This document shows, in pieces, positions 20,359 through 32,470 of a stretch of 64,000 bases of DNA. The notes beneath the pieces are model-generated. The model was not told the origin of the DNA. It saw only the letters and a program-made list of their open reading frames with translations, and made no database searches. Position 1 is the stretch's first letter. Every line of letters starts with the position of its first letter. The DNA comes from Deroplatys truncata (lineage: Eukaryota > Arthropoda > Insecta > Mantodea > Mantidae). The DNA is taken from positions 320,001-384,000 of the forward strand of contig CM060984.1 in NCBI GenBank assembly GCA_030765065.1, in the 5' to 3' direction. A program made the position numbers and the translations under genes.

Positions 20359-20589
20359 ATGCCTAAGCGCCGTACTACGCAGACATCTGATATGGCAATT
20401 GCTCCAGTTAGCGAGCACAGTGAAGTAGAATCTATGTCCAGTGTTAGTACGCCTGTTGTTACTCAGTTACCAGCGATGTCTAATCCGCCTGGCGTGGCCA
20501 GTGCAACGCAGTCAGCTGTCTGTCGCCCGGTCATTGACCCCTCTCACGTTGAGAATTTCAGCAAGTTGTCGGCGTATGAGTTACTTTAG
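20359..20589 (+). CDS. Gag-like leader ORF of the LTR element, 76 residues, truncated
   Basis: The ATG at 20359 follows a leader of about 1.1 kb, and the ORF stops at TAG 20587-20589. The protein starts basic (MPKRRTTQTS) and is then Ser/Val/Pro-rich and low in complexity, like the disordered N terminus of a retrotransposon gag. After the stop the same frame continues for some codons before decay, so this is probably a truncated gag. No zinc knuckle is visible. Confidence 0.4.
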   Translation: MPKRRTTQTSDMAIAPVSEHSEVESMSSVSTPVVTQLPAMSNPPGVASATQSAVCRPVIDPSHVENFSKLSAYELL

Positions 20590-21390
20590 AATTTTGAAAT
20601 GTTCGCTACTACTGCTAATGGCCGCTCTGAGAAAATGATAATTTTGCTTCACCGTTGCCAAGTTTGGTTTATTTAATTCCGCAATGCATATTTTTAGCGG
20701 AAAATCTTTCGCAGTTACTCATGTAAGTAAAAGTTTCAGGAGCTACCAACCTTGCCAGTAGCTGCACCTAATTAGGTTTGATGTGCTTCTAATATGGACC
20801 AGTGCGATGTGGATGTTGATGAACCAGCTATACGTGTGTTACCAGATTTTGGAAAACTGCACTGGAATTTTTTTGCGGTAAAAACAATAAGAAAAAAAAC
20901 CATAACCTGTAAGTATGTAAACATTGTGAGTGCTAAAGTTTGGACGAATGAAACAGTTTTACAACTCACACATGTATGCTAAATTTATTGTTTCACTGAC
21001 TGATGCTTAATTAAGCTTTGCTTTTCAGGAATATGTGCTATGAATGTCTCTGCTAAATTAAAAGTGTATTATTATTTTGGGTGTAACTTAAATTTTAAAT
21101 TATGTTTTGGGAACTGCAAATCATTTGTTTTGTTGTCATGCTGCAGGAATGTGTTTCATGTGTACTATGTGCTTAATGGAGCTTTTATTTTTAGGAATGT
21201 TCTGTGACAATATTGTTTTGAGTAGTGATGTGATGTTCTTTTGTTGCATTCGATTTGATTTGATATGATTTGATTTGACTCGATTTGATTTTGGGTTTCA
21301 TAATGATGCTGTGATCTTTATTTGCAGAAAATTGTTGCATGAATAGTGTGTGTATGTATGTGTGTATTTGAGGTTATGTGATATATGTGA

Positions 21391-21599
21391 GATTTGCCTC
21401 GGTGGGAGTGCCAAAGAGTAACCCCGATGGCGTAGTGTGAGGTTATGTGAGAAATATGAGTTGAGATTTGCCTCGGTGGATGTGCGTAAGAGTAACCCCG
21501 ACGGTGCTAATGTGAGAGGTGAGAGATGAGATGAGGAGAGATGAGAAGAGATGAGATGATGTCAGCTTCGGTGGAAGTGCCAAAGAGTAACCCCGACAG
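21391..21599 (+). repeat. Three copies of a 39-40 bp motif inside the LTR element
   Basis: The motif CTCGGTGG.AGTGCCAAAGAG followed by TAACCCCGA occurs at 21391-21430, 21465-21504 (more diverged) and 21561-21599, in GA-rich spacer sequence. Clustered direct repeats inside an LTR element may bind a protein, as in the gypsy insulator, but there is no direct evidence for a role. Confidence 0.65.
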
Positions 21600-22559
21600 T
21601 TGTATGAATGTGTTGATTTTTCAGGAGGGCTACATGTACCTGGAAAGTTGATGTGATGTGATGATTTCAGAGATTTTGGCTTATTGGTGTTGCTGTAACG
21701 TGCCCAGTATAGCGTGTGTGCTGAATTCACACGAGAGATTAAATGGATGGAAGTGATTGTAATGTGAATATTTTTTTTCCTGTTTATGCAACAAGTTTAT
21801 TACCATCTTAGATAGCAAATTTTAATACCAACTGTTTTCCGGCTTAATTTTCATTTGGAGGATGTGGATGCAACAGTATAATGTCATGTTATTTGTGTCA
21901 TTCCTGAAATATTAATGTGATTTCTTGAAGGTTATACCTATGTTAGATGTTCTGAATTTACAGCATGTTAAATGAGACACGTCAGTGAAGATGTTTTGTT
22001 TTTGAAGAGAAAATTGAAAGTTGAGATAAAGATGTTAATGACTGAAGTAATGATGCTGATTGCAATACTGATGATGATGATTATGATTGAGATTGAGTTG
22101 ATGATCATAATGAGATGAGGAAGATAGTACTGTGGACGAGAAACTGTATTAGTGACAAGAGTAGGACAATAGTAGTTGAAAGCATGTCACGTGGCGTAGT
22201 TTGGAGATGTATTGTGGATGTAGCTTGTAGTGATGCATACACTAGTTTGAGTAGATAGTTAAGTGAGTGTTGTGTGTAATTTGGGCCATGGTCAGTGTGA
22301 ATGAGTTAATTTCATTGTCATGTGTGATTGTCTTGTAAGTGCACTTATTTTCTTTTGTTAGTGATACCAGCTGTTAATAAGATTTAATATTGGGATCCCA
22401 AATAAGGTTATGTTTTTTTCTGTCATGTTCATGTATTCTGAGTCTGTTTTACTGTTTTATTTGGATTGTGAAGCATTGTGAGTTAAATTTTGGATGGCAA
22501 CTCTATAATATCTAGTTCTTTTGCCAATTTGTACTTATTTTTTCTCTTTCTTTGCCCAA

Positions 22560-22872
22560 TGTCAAAAGAATTTTTAGTGCAAACTTTTCAACCTTTCAAA
22601 TATTTAATTGTACATGACATACCGTTCTTTTTATGTGTGATTGTTTGTTGGAGCACCCTTTTTATTGTTTGGTGGTTTTGTTCTAGTATTTTGCTGTGGC
22701 GGAGCTCGAGAGACTCCAGGAGCATCCCCGTGGCACACCAGAAGTCAAGAAACACCACAGGGAAGCTGTCGGGCAGCCACTACACTGCCGTGGCATAAGG
22801 AGCCACCATGTCGGGGGGCAGTCCAAGACAGCGACTGCCCACCCTGTTGTCATCACCAGAGACCTGCAGTGA
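22560..22872 (+). pseudogene. Possible env-like C-terminal remnant of the LTR element
   Basis: One frame (about 22560-22700) carries a strongly hydrophobic stretch of about 25 residues rich in Phe, Ile, Leu and Trp. A neighbouring frame, open from 22687 to TGA at 22870-22872, carries about 61 hydrophilic residues rich in His, Arg and Gln. A membrane anchor followed by a cytoplasmic tail just upstream of the polypurine tract is where errantiviruses encode env. A frame change separates the two parts. Homology is not established. Confidence 0.25.
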
Positions 22873-23257
22873 TAATTCTACACCATGACAAATCGTCGTT
22901 GTGGGCACTGTATAAAATCACCCACAAACAGTTCCAGCAGACCATCGATATCTTGCGCAGTGTAGTGTGCCTGTGAACTGAGGCAGCGTGGTGTGTGCGT
23001 GTGCGGGGTGCTCAAGTATAAGTGCAGTAACAATATTAGTCGATAGCACTTAAGTTTCTCGAGACTCCACATCGCCCAGTAACATTGTGTCGTCGTCTGG
23101 GTGCTTATCACACATGTATATTATTCTGTTATATTTTGGTTCATCACACATGTGTATTTCATTTTTGTATGTCATTTTTTTAGTTATTTTCATGTTTCTT
23201 ATTATATTTATGTTCCTTGTGTCGACGAGGGCGTCGACTTCGGTGGCCAGGGGGAGA

Positions 23258-23738
23258 TGTGGCATGTGCACAGATAATATTGATAAGACGCTCTCTGGGC
23301 ACCGAAGCACGGCAGTTTGTCTGTGAGTAGGGGCGAGTCAGGTGAAACAGTGTCAAGGAGGGGATAGCGTTCCTGACGCCCGTGTTGGCGTGGCTTCTTG
23401 TAACAGTCAGTAAGCAAGCTTCGAGTGAGACAGACGGGAAACTGCTAAAACACGATGTCCTCGTCGGCAGGCAATGGGCAAAGGTATGTGAGTATTTAAT
23501 TTCATTTAATAAACGGTGTTCCATCCACGCTTGGAAGTCTTAATTATGGTAGAATAGAATCTTTCCTCTCCCTTAAGCCAGGCATTGTATTGGTATAGCA
23601 ATTATTTTGGGATTTAACTTAGCTGCGTCCTCGTCGTTGCCTCGTAATTTGAAGTTCTTTGTTTGATTTAACGATCCCTCTCGCAAGCGAGTAGCTCCCC
23701 TCTGTAGTTGAAAAATAATTAAAGAGAGGCATACGACA
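23258..23738 (+). repeat. 3' LTR
   Basis: A near copy of the LTR at 18748, with an extra AAT after GCACAGAT. It is preceded by a purine tract (AGGGGGAGA) and followed by the ATAT target copy. Confidence 0.9.
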
Positions 23739-23785
23739 ATATGATTTACTATAATTTCTTTTATTTCATTTTTATGTGATGTTTA
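23739..23785 (-). pseudogene. LINE-A segment 2: short coding bridge
   Basis: On the minus strand this short piece reads HKNEIKEIIVNHI, and with one ATAT removed it flows in frame into TTKEPQEIA at 18743 downward. It is thus the stretch of LINE-A between the X insertion and the LTR element. The upper boundary with X is approximate. Confidence 0.7.
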
Positions 23786-24650
23786 ACAGTCTCTTTTTAC
23801 TTTCTCTACTACGTATAGTAAGTAGGGGAAGTATTGCATTCCACCCAAAAATTCGATACCGAGATTTCACCGGAAATACATGTTTTGAGACCTCCTGAAT
23901 CCAAAAAAAGCATTTTTGGAAACATGTCCGTGTGTGTGTCTGTGTGTGTGTGTGTCTGTGAACAGCATAACTCAAAAACGAACAGTCGGATAAACACCAA
24001 ACTTGGTATTTAGGTTCAGTATCTTCCAGAGATGCGACACGAAGGTTTTCAAGAAAATCCCCCCACCCCAGACTACCCTTTACATGGAACATTTTTCGAA
24101 AATTTTAATTTTCTCAAAAATGGCTAACGATTTTGATGAAAATATCATATGTTTAAGATAATGTCATGAGAAATGAAATGTATATCTCGAATTTTCTGGG
24201 AATGTCTCAAAAAGTATTCATTGTGAACGACTTTTGCATAACTGGTAAACCATAAGAGATAGACAAAATTTTACTACACAAAAAATGTAGATCTCGTTAA
24301 AATACACAACTTATGTCACATACATTTCTTTTGTTGAGTGAACCGTTTTTGAGATATTGCTTGTTATTCCCTTAAATTTTCCAATACTTATACTTTTTCT
24401 CAAATTCGTTATTCATTTTTTTATGTCCTGGACTTGCAAAGAGAATGGAATGCGCCGCATAGCAACCAGCGTTAAAATATTTGACCATCGCTTAAAAGCT
24501 ACCATATTCCCCTTGCATCTACAAGAAAATTAGCAATAAGATTGACATCTCGATATCTCGATTAACATAAAGCATATGGAGAATAGGCGTTTGTAAAAAT
24601 AGATTGTACAAGAGTAGAGAAAGTCATGTGAGTGTAACACATCAGATTTT
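23786..24650 (-). mobile_element. Interspersed repeat X, copy 2, inserted in LINE-A
   Basis: A full-length-looking X copy on the minus strand. Its 5' end is AAAAAATCTGATGTGTTACAC (ending near 24650) and its 3' end is AGTAGAGAAAGTAAAAAG (near 23793). Inside are the AGTTATGCTGTTCACAGACAC block with a (CA)n tract (23928-23958 region), GGGGTGGGGGGATTTTC, and TTCCATGTAAAGG. LINE-A coding sequence lies on both sides, so X is an insertion and hence mobile. Outer ends show a short inverted match, ACTTTCTCTACT versus AGTAGAGAAAGT. It encodes nothing I can support. Confidence 0.75.
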
Positions 24651-25919
24651 TTTATAATTTTCCATATTGTATTATGCTTGTTATTTGAGGACTATCTGCT
24701 TTTCATAGCAGAATTTTTTTAGTTACATTAATAACGTTTTTTAAAATTTTACAATAATTTTTATAGTGTTGTCTATGTTTCTCACAGTTGCTTTCTCTAG
24801 TAGCCAAGTAGAGTTCTCTTTTGTGTTTGCAGGATATCTTAATACCTTGTGTTAACCAGCCATTTCTAGCTGTGTTAATAATTTTCTTTAAAGGAGATGG
24901 AAAACTTGAGTTGTGAATCCTTACGAAAGTATTTAGAAAGGAGTTAAACTTGTCATTCATATTGTTCTTTTTGTATATTTCTTCCCAGGTTTGTTCTGAA
25001 AGCTGGTAACTAAAGCGTTTTATGTTCACTGTTAATGACTCGGTAGTTGGATACATGATTCGTTATTTTGGAATGGGGAATGTTATAATTGATTTTAAGC
25101 AACTGTCCATCATGGTCTGAAAGTCCATTAGTTAAGGGTTGGATTTCATGGCACTCATTTTAGACATATCTATGAAAATATTATCAATAGCTGGTTTGGA
25201 ATTTTTTTGAATTCTAGTTGAAAAGTTGACTGTATACATAAGGTTGTATGTTCTTAATAATAAACAAATTTGTTCCTTTTGGTTGCTGTCTTTAATGAAG
25301 TCTATATTTAAGTCACCACAAAGTATAAATTCAAGTTTAGGCTTGAATAGATATTTTAGAGCAGCATCCAGATTGTATATGAAGTTTTCAAAATTGGCAG
25401 CCGGTGCTCTGTATACTGTTAATATAATTCGTTCATTGTCTGGCATTTTTATATGAACCGCGCAACACTCAAATGTTTGTTCTACACAGTATTTATCCAC
25501 ATCAATATTGTCAAACTGTATGTTTTCTTAGCCAATACACTCACACCTCCTTTAGAGAGTTTATTTCTACAGTAATATGCTGCTCTGTTGTAGCCTTCCA
25601 TTGAGATATGCAATATTTCCCGTTTGCCCATGTCATGTTCCGTTATGCATAAGATATCTGGGTTTTTACTTTCATTTTTGAAACTAATTAATAACTCAGA
25701 GATTTTATTTCTTAAACTTTGAATATTTTGATGAAATACTGTTAATGAGTAATGTCTTTTTGTTGATTGTGTGCAATATTTGTCTAATTTCTCTGTTTCA
25801 ATTACTTGCAATGTCCTTCCATATCTCTTATTTAGCCTAAAAAGGGGAGACTCTACTGTTAACAATTGCAGGAATATTACTGGTATTACACATGGATGTA
25901 CATGAAATGCTCTCAGCAA
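24651..25919 (-). pseudogene. LINE-A segment 1: APE endonuclease and linker
   Basis: The minus-strand 5' part of the Jockey-like LINE. It reads HQNIQSLRNKISEL and CITEHDM (endonuclease start, about 25760-25620), TVYRAPAANFENFI, FILCGDLNIDFI (catalytic D), and IDNIFID, GLSDHDGQLL (about 25110, catalytic SDH). A linker follows (25056-24703: NGWLTQGIKISCKHKRELY). Stops and frame changes occur near 25500 and 25130. The coding sequence continues to TIWKIIKK at 24651, where X interrupts it. No ORF1 is visible upstream, so the copy is probably 5'-truncated or its ORF1 has diverged. Confidence 0.85.
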
Positions 25920-26005
25920 TGAGGAGCGTCAGCATATCCTTGCCATGAGCGCATACATGCCATCCATGTGTAGTATAACCATTCCTCTCAATGGATGATA
26001 CGTCT
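25870..26005. repeat. Imperfect inverted repeat at the junction of two LINE fragments
   Basis: GGTATTACACATGGATGTACAT near 25883 is an imperfect reverse complement of sequence near 25965 (CATCCATGTGTAGTATAACC). The arms of about 40-50 bp separate the opposed LINE pieces. It may be a small foldback element. Confidence 0.45.
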
Positions 26006-26016
26006 ATAATTCTAAT

Positions 26017-27127
26017 GTGGCCTGTTCCCTCTCTACCAAGACACTGATCAAGTCTTGGTTCAGTTCTTATTTAACAAATAGGATACAGAAAACCAGAATC
26101 AATGGTTGTGATTCAGAACCAGGTATTACTACAAGAGGTGTCCCACAAGATTCTATACTTGGTCCTATGTTATTTTTAATATTTATAAACGATCTGTTAT
26201 ATTATCTTAGCAAAGATTCAATAGCTGTGCATTTTGCAGATGATACCAGTGTACATTTATCTGAAAAGTCACATCAGCAATTAAGAAATCCGGCAAAAAA
26301 GTGTTTGAACAGCTTAACGTTTGGTTGGAGGCTAATAAGCATTCATTAAACTATGATAAAACCACTTTTATTCAATTTAAAACAAAGCATAAACAAGAGT
26401 GAATTAACAATCAGGTGCAACAACTATACCATAAATAAGGCATCAGTTACAAAATTTCTTGGGTTTCAAATAGATGGAGAGCTCAACTGGAGAAAACAAA
26501 TAAAAAGCATGCTGCCAAAACTCAGCTCGGCTTGCTTTGCCTTAAGAAACTTAAAAAATTTGCTACACCAAAATGCCTTAAAAACAGCATATTTTGCCTA
26601 CTTTCACTCCCTGTTGCGATATGGAATAATGTTCTAGGGTAATTCGGCACATAGCAAGCAAGTATTTATATTACAAGAAAAGGCCATGCATATTATCTGT
26701 GGTGTTGGGTCCCTGTAGACACTTGTTCAAAACCCAAATAATTCTTACAGTCCCCGGTGGATATCTATATTCTCTCTTGAGCTACCTTACAGATAATTGT
26801 GATAACTTCACAACGAACCTTGCTGTGCATGACCACAATAAAAGTTATGCAGGCAATTTACACAGGCCAGCAAATAGCTTAAAACGGTTCCAAAAAGGAT
26901 GTTACTATTCTGCAATAACAATTTGTAATAACCTTCCATGCTACTTAAAACTATTACGCAAACCTAATCAACATATCATTAAGAAAGAGCTAAAGTCTTT
27001 CTTATATACTCACTCCTCATATACTATGGAGCAACTTTTTAATGTCATGCAACATATAAATATTCAATACAAAGGGCAGATGGCTTATGACTTACACTTG
27101 TTATTTTCCTATTGTAATGCATGTTGA
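26017..27127 (+). pseudogene. Second Jockey-like LINE fragment, reverse transcriptase to C terminus
   Basis: The plus strand shows SSYLTNRIQKTRIN, TRGVPQDSILGPMLFLIFIND, catalytic AVHFADDTSV, TKFLGFQIDGELNW, MLPKLSSACFALRN, YFAYFHSLLRYGIMF and a C-terminal NLPCYLK region. At least two frame changes (near 26340 and 26650) break it. It is the same broad family as LINE-A but in the opposite orientation, with a different sequence, so it is a separate insertion. It has no endonuclease part and appears 5'-truncated. Confidence 0.85.
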
Positions 27128-27316
27128 TATGTTTACTCTTGGAATGGTGATGGTTTGCAAATTCTAATTTCCTAAATAATGTATGGTGTGTAGAGAGAAG
27201 GGGAGAGGGGAAAACGTTCTTGTTGTTGCGTATGTTATTAGTTAAACAAGTTCTCGGTGCTGGGTATGTTTATTAGTTATCCTGCATATTTAATAATTGT
27301 ATGACATGTGAAGCCT

Positions 27317-30300
27317 ATAACAACAAATTTTAAACAATAAAAATGGTCAAAGAACGAAATTATAAAACAGGTACCCTGATCGTGCCCAATTAAACATAAA
27401 AGTAATGGCGCCCGATGCTCTCAATTCCCGCCAACAGCTAACCACCACATAACCCAAAAACAGCAAAGAATTACTTGCCCAGCGTTTCTATTAATAGACA
27501 AGCAAAACTCTTATTAAAATCAGACCCCTTCATAGGATTCATTTCCAAAGGCGTACCTCCAATGAAACACGAATTATAAGATTAAATTTCAACAAAACGT
27601 ACTTTGATTGAAATACGAACACGTATACGTAGAAACACTACACCGCCAAGGCATTTGCCTAATTTCAACACACTCAGGAAAAGCATTTTTCAAACACGCC
27701 ATGTTTCAGCAACCGCCATGTCGTGCTTCTCCTGTCAAACATCTTCAACCTTAGCTATCCTGTCGCAACTACGTCACCCCTTGCCATTAGACAGTTGTCG
27801 GAGGAGCTCTATGCCCAGGCACGTCACACCAAACAAGGGATACACGACACGCGCATACTTCGGCCAACGCTATCTCATGAGGAAATAGGCTAAGCAAAGG
27901 CCTTAGCGGAACCTACACGTACTATAGCGAATAGCCAAGTATCTCAACCGCGCCAACAAATGGCACAGGCAAAGAAGAAATGTCGTTGAAATGTTAGATT
28001 TGACAGTATTGGACACTTCAATGGAAACAACCCTGCAAGGGCAAGGCAACTACTATTTGTGTGAAATGTAAAAGAGGAAGTGTTTCAAGCTTTTCCATAA
28101 GACATAATGGGACATTATGAACTGTGAATATCGATTCTTTTCTTTAGAAAAGACATTTTAAATGGTTATGATTTATTACAATATAAATATTTTAATTTAA
28201 AAATTTCTTTGATTATCTAAAACGTTAACGCATTAAACTCGTCCTAAAGCTTTGCTTAGGAATTGACCATCTATTATCCTATAGAATTTTTATACGCTTG
28301 TATTTCTGAATAAATATTAATCACGTTTCAACTATTTTGTGTATTATTTGCACATTGTGGGACTAAATTGACAGAGAAATGCGGGATAAAAGAAAGCTTG
28401 TCACAACAAAAGTAAATTCTTATTGACAGAGTTAATGAACCAGTGATGCTGGATCTGGTGTCCACGCAATGTTCTGTTAAAGTAATACGGTATAATGATC
28501 GGGCAAAAAAGTTAACCAAATGAACCGAGTAAGTTGGGTTTCAACTTCTTTGGCCCATTATGCTGTTTGTTAAATTTATTTTTCAGGTGCTCCCAATATT
28601 AAGTTAATCTTTTCATAAAAGTATAGTTTCATTAATGAACTGTTTTCAAGTTTAAAATGGGGAAAGGGTACTTTTAAAGCACATTGGCTAAAAACATTGT
28701 AACGGATATATCATTTCAGAATAGTGATGAAAGCAAGTAGTAGTCAAATGTTTTGGGCCTATGTTACAGTGGAGCTACATGTTACATAGTAGCATATTAC
28801 AACATGCAGATACTCGCAAACATAAAAAGATGAGTGCAAACAAACTTTGCAAATTTAATTTCACTTAACATAAGTACATTCAATACCCAATGTTTTGGGG
28901 GTTTCAACTTTAGTTCCTGTACAGTTGTACAATATCATGGACACTGCTTGTAAAGGTTGTAAATTTAAGAGTTCTAAATAATTTCTCCTATTTGCTGCAT
29001 CTTCACTCTCAATGATCACCAAATGTGAATTATTTACCTAAGTAATTGCTTAGATAAATTGATCTAGAATCTTTGTTATTTAAAAACGTTTTCATCGTGC
29101 TAGAGTAGGAAAGACGAAGTTCCTGTCAGAGAGCTTGTTCACTTCAATTTCAGCCCAATATATGGATAATTTCACTGTTCTGGAATGTTTTATGAAGCTT
29201 GGCGCGTACATACTTTACATTAAAATGTTTTAATGTTGACAGATAACATCCACTAAAATTCATCCCCAAACAAAGCAATACAACTTGTACTTGTACAACC
29301 GGCCAGATCATTGGTATATGGGATTTCCTGTCCACATTAACAATCCTGAATTGTTGGCATTTTATGGGGAACAAAACATAAAAACTATATTACTGCCTAA
29401 ATCAGGATATGCTCCATAAAATTCAGTAGTAAGATTATTTCTGCTCATCACCACGTTGTTATTGCTGCATTAACTAGATAAATTCTGCATCACATGTCAT
29501 CTGGCATTTTATGGAGCCTCAGAATGACAAGGCAAGCATTGCCACACGAGCAGTAATATTCTTAATAATTGTTCTTGGTAGTACTTCACGATAAGACCAT
29601 TTTGCATTGGTGTTACCGAATAACTTAAACATTATATATAAACAATTCAATATTGTGAGAAGGAAGATGCCATTATATAGTACATATGGCTGTAATGTGA
29701 ACAGCACAACACAAAGGGGAACCCAAATTAAATAAATCATCTCACCCAAAAAAAACTTGAGTTCTATATTATTAGCAGGGGATAGTCCAAATGACTCCCC
29801 AGAATTTTCAACCAAATATTCCATATGGACTTAAATCCTCCTAAATTATTGATTATTAGAACTTCTTTAAAGAGGTATGGTAAAGAGCGCCTTGGAAAAA
29901 TTCCACTTTTGACAACATAATGACAAGGCTTGCAAAACAGGAAATGTGCAGAATGGGAAGATTTTCTCTCCAACAAACATAACGGGTTCAATGCCCCTGA
30001 TCATTGCTCACAATGGGACCAAATGGACAAACAAGCACCACACATGATGGTTTGGTGGTTACTCTGCATCCTATAACCATCTACAAATTAATCCATGCTG
30101 TAAACTATTTATAGCAGGAATATTGCCAGGCATTATTAGCAGTGAGTAATTTCTATTTAGTTCTGCTTTTTTGTTTTGAATGGTAAATTATGCATCACAC
30201 TGTTCAAAGTGTTACAATTTATAATTATATTGCAAACATTAAGCTGTTTGTTATACAAATAAAATCATCCTTTGCCAAATTTGTGTTCTCATAGTGCATA

Positions 30301-32470
30301 GAAGATGTAAAGCGATAACCACTGATTTAGGATAAGTGCATGTGTTGCTAATTATTCCTGGCGGCAGGTTAATTAATGCGATGAATGGAATCTTCATTTT
30401 TGGGTTTTGTTCTTTAAATTGGAGTAGGTTTCCCATTTTCATGTCACATTTTTGTTCATAACAAAGGTGAGATACCTGTCTTTAGTAAAAGGTAAATTAA
30501 ACTACCATTATCATACTCTTTTAAATAATCTGATAGGCAATAATACACCATAAAAGTAACAGAACACTGTACCAAATATTTTAGTGCATCACAAAAATGA
30601 AACTCCCATTTTATGACAGACATTATTGAAAATGTTTAAATACCGTAACTTTGAGCAATGGATGTGTTAAAGCCTGTAAATCATTCAAGGTAACATACCA
30701 GAAAACAACCAAACAAGAAATGAGGAAACAAAACTATGTTGTATGTCATACACCACACTACAAAATCCCTTCCTGTTCTCACACTGACGGAGTCATTATG
30801 ACTGGTTTAACCAGTTACTTCATTGTTCCAAATATTAATACACACTATTGCTTGGAATTTTATTTACTGTAAACAGAGAAAGTTGGAGACACTGTCTTAA
30901 TATCTTGTAGCTTGCCTCACCCCTTCACAATGTATTTTTATTTGAATATTTGGCAATTATGCTTCATCACAGGGAGGAGGGTGCAGTAATGCGATTAAGG
31001 ATATATGAAATGTTAAATAACCGTGAGCTCTGCTCACTCCCTGAGGTTAGAATGAAATAAAGTAAATGCACATAAGCTTACTAATACATTCCAGCTCAAA
31101 GGTTTGGTTTAACAAGAACAGATATTGTTCAGCATTTAAAAAACTGGACACCTCAAGGTAACAAATTCACAGCTCTGATAGTCAAATTACATTAGCCAAG
31201 AAACTATGGAAATTTTGAAAAATCAAACTTTTACTTATTTCTATACTATGAAAATATTTTCTTTATAGAATATATTTAAAATTCGTGTGTGAATTTTCAC
31301 TGAATTTAATGAACATTATATGTCCATGGAGCATTGTGCACATTTTCAAGTGTAATTGAGAGAATTTCACTTGTCTCAAACGATTTGCTATAGTTAAGGG
31401 ACATAGTGCTATTTAAATATATTATCTGATGTCTTACATTAACACAACTTTCTCCTCTCTTATGCTATTCTTACAATAGCTTATTCTTCTATATATTTCT
31501 TGTTAATACAGATAAAACTTTCATACTCATTTATTTCATTGTAGGTATAATACAATACGGTAGAGCGATGGAGGTGTAGGGCTAGTAATGCCCACACAAT
31601 GTGTTTATGTTGTGCAATTAATTCCAGCATAAACAGAAATATTTATGATGACTCATTCCCTCATAACGATAAAAATTGACATGTATACAACAAATGGATT
31701 GCTGCTATGAAATGCAGAAACTTTATGCCAACCAAAAATGAGAGTATGTGGAATCCATTTCAAACAAAGTAATTTTAATCAGTTGTATGTTATAAAAAGA
31801 ACAATAATTCAGAACAAGAAATTCAGAAGCCCTACAATGACAGATAACATGTGGTACATTTGAAATTTTAGAACGAATAAGAATGAAAACCTTAGAAAAA
31901 TAAAACAAAAAATAAAGAAAGAAAAGGAACACTAATTTCCCTTAAAAAGAAAGCAAGTGCCACAGCTAGTCAATATTTCAGTAAGCAATTCTCAGCAAAA
32001 AAGTGAAAGCTACAGTAGTATGAATATTTACATCTGGCGAAGTGTGCAATGCAACTGTTTGCTCATTAGAATTGAAATTCAAACTTAAGTCTGGCAAACA
32101 GCCAAGTTATTTTACTAACTAGCAATTTTGGCATAATCAATATAAAGTTCTTTAGGAAAAACTACCAGAATTAAATGGAACTGTGCAATTATAAACCTCA
32201 GCCTTGAAAACTGCTGAAAATAGTTGCAAGGCAAAGCACACCAACTGGTAGGTTGCTTTCACCTAGTAAAATGCTAGGGAAAAAGTAAACCCTCTTAATG
32301 GTAAGTCTGATAAAGGCTGCAAATGAATGTTATAAGACAGTAAGATTATACTACTGCATACTTAACTTACATTATTTCAAATCTCCAAGCCTCTAGCAGT
32401 ATTAAGTACCATGGCAAACATAAGTGTCATTAGCACGAAATCTAACCTATCACCTCAAAGTTGAACTCTG
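27317..32470 (+). repeat. 5.2-kb tandem unit, copy 1
   Basis: The first of 2.4 tandem copies, beginning AACAACAAATTTTAAAC and CCTGATCGTGCCCAATT (about 27380). It lacks the SINE present in copies 2 and 3. Around 31440-31560 it contains a segment like the head of repeat X. A stretch near 27600-27950 (LSEELYAQARHTKQG in one frame) is better conserved between copies than the rest, but its frame is broken differently in each, so I do not call a gene. Confidence 0.85.

Larger units (their letters stand above)
18748..23738 (+). mobile_element. Young LTR retrotransposon lacking pol, ATAT target site
   Basis: A 4991-bp element with 478- and 481-bp LTRs (18748-19225, 23258-23738) that begin TGTGGCATG and end ATACGACA, flanked by ATAT at 18744-18747 and 23739-23742. 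The LTRs differ by a 3-bp indel and about five substitutions seen by eye. A candidate primer-binding site starts at 19228 (TGGTGTGAGGCACC) and a polypurine tract AGGGGGAGA ends at 23257. The 4-kb interior has a gag-like start and a possible env-like tail but no protease, reverse transcriptase or integrase, so it must have moved in trans. The ATAT target recalls 297/17.6-type errantiviruses. Confidence 0.88.
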
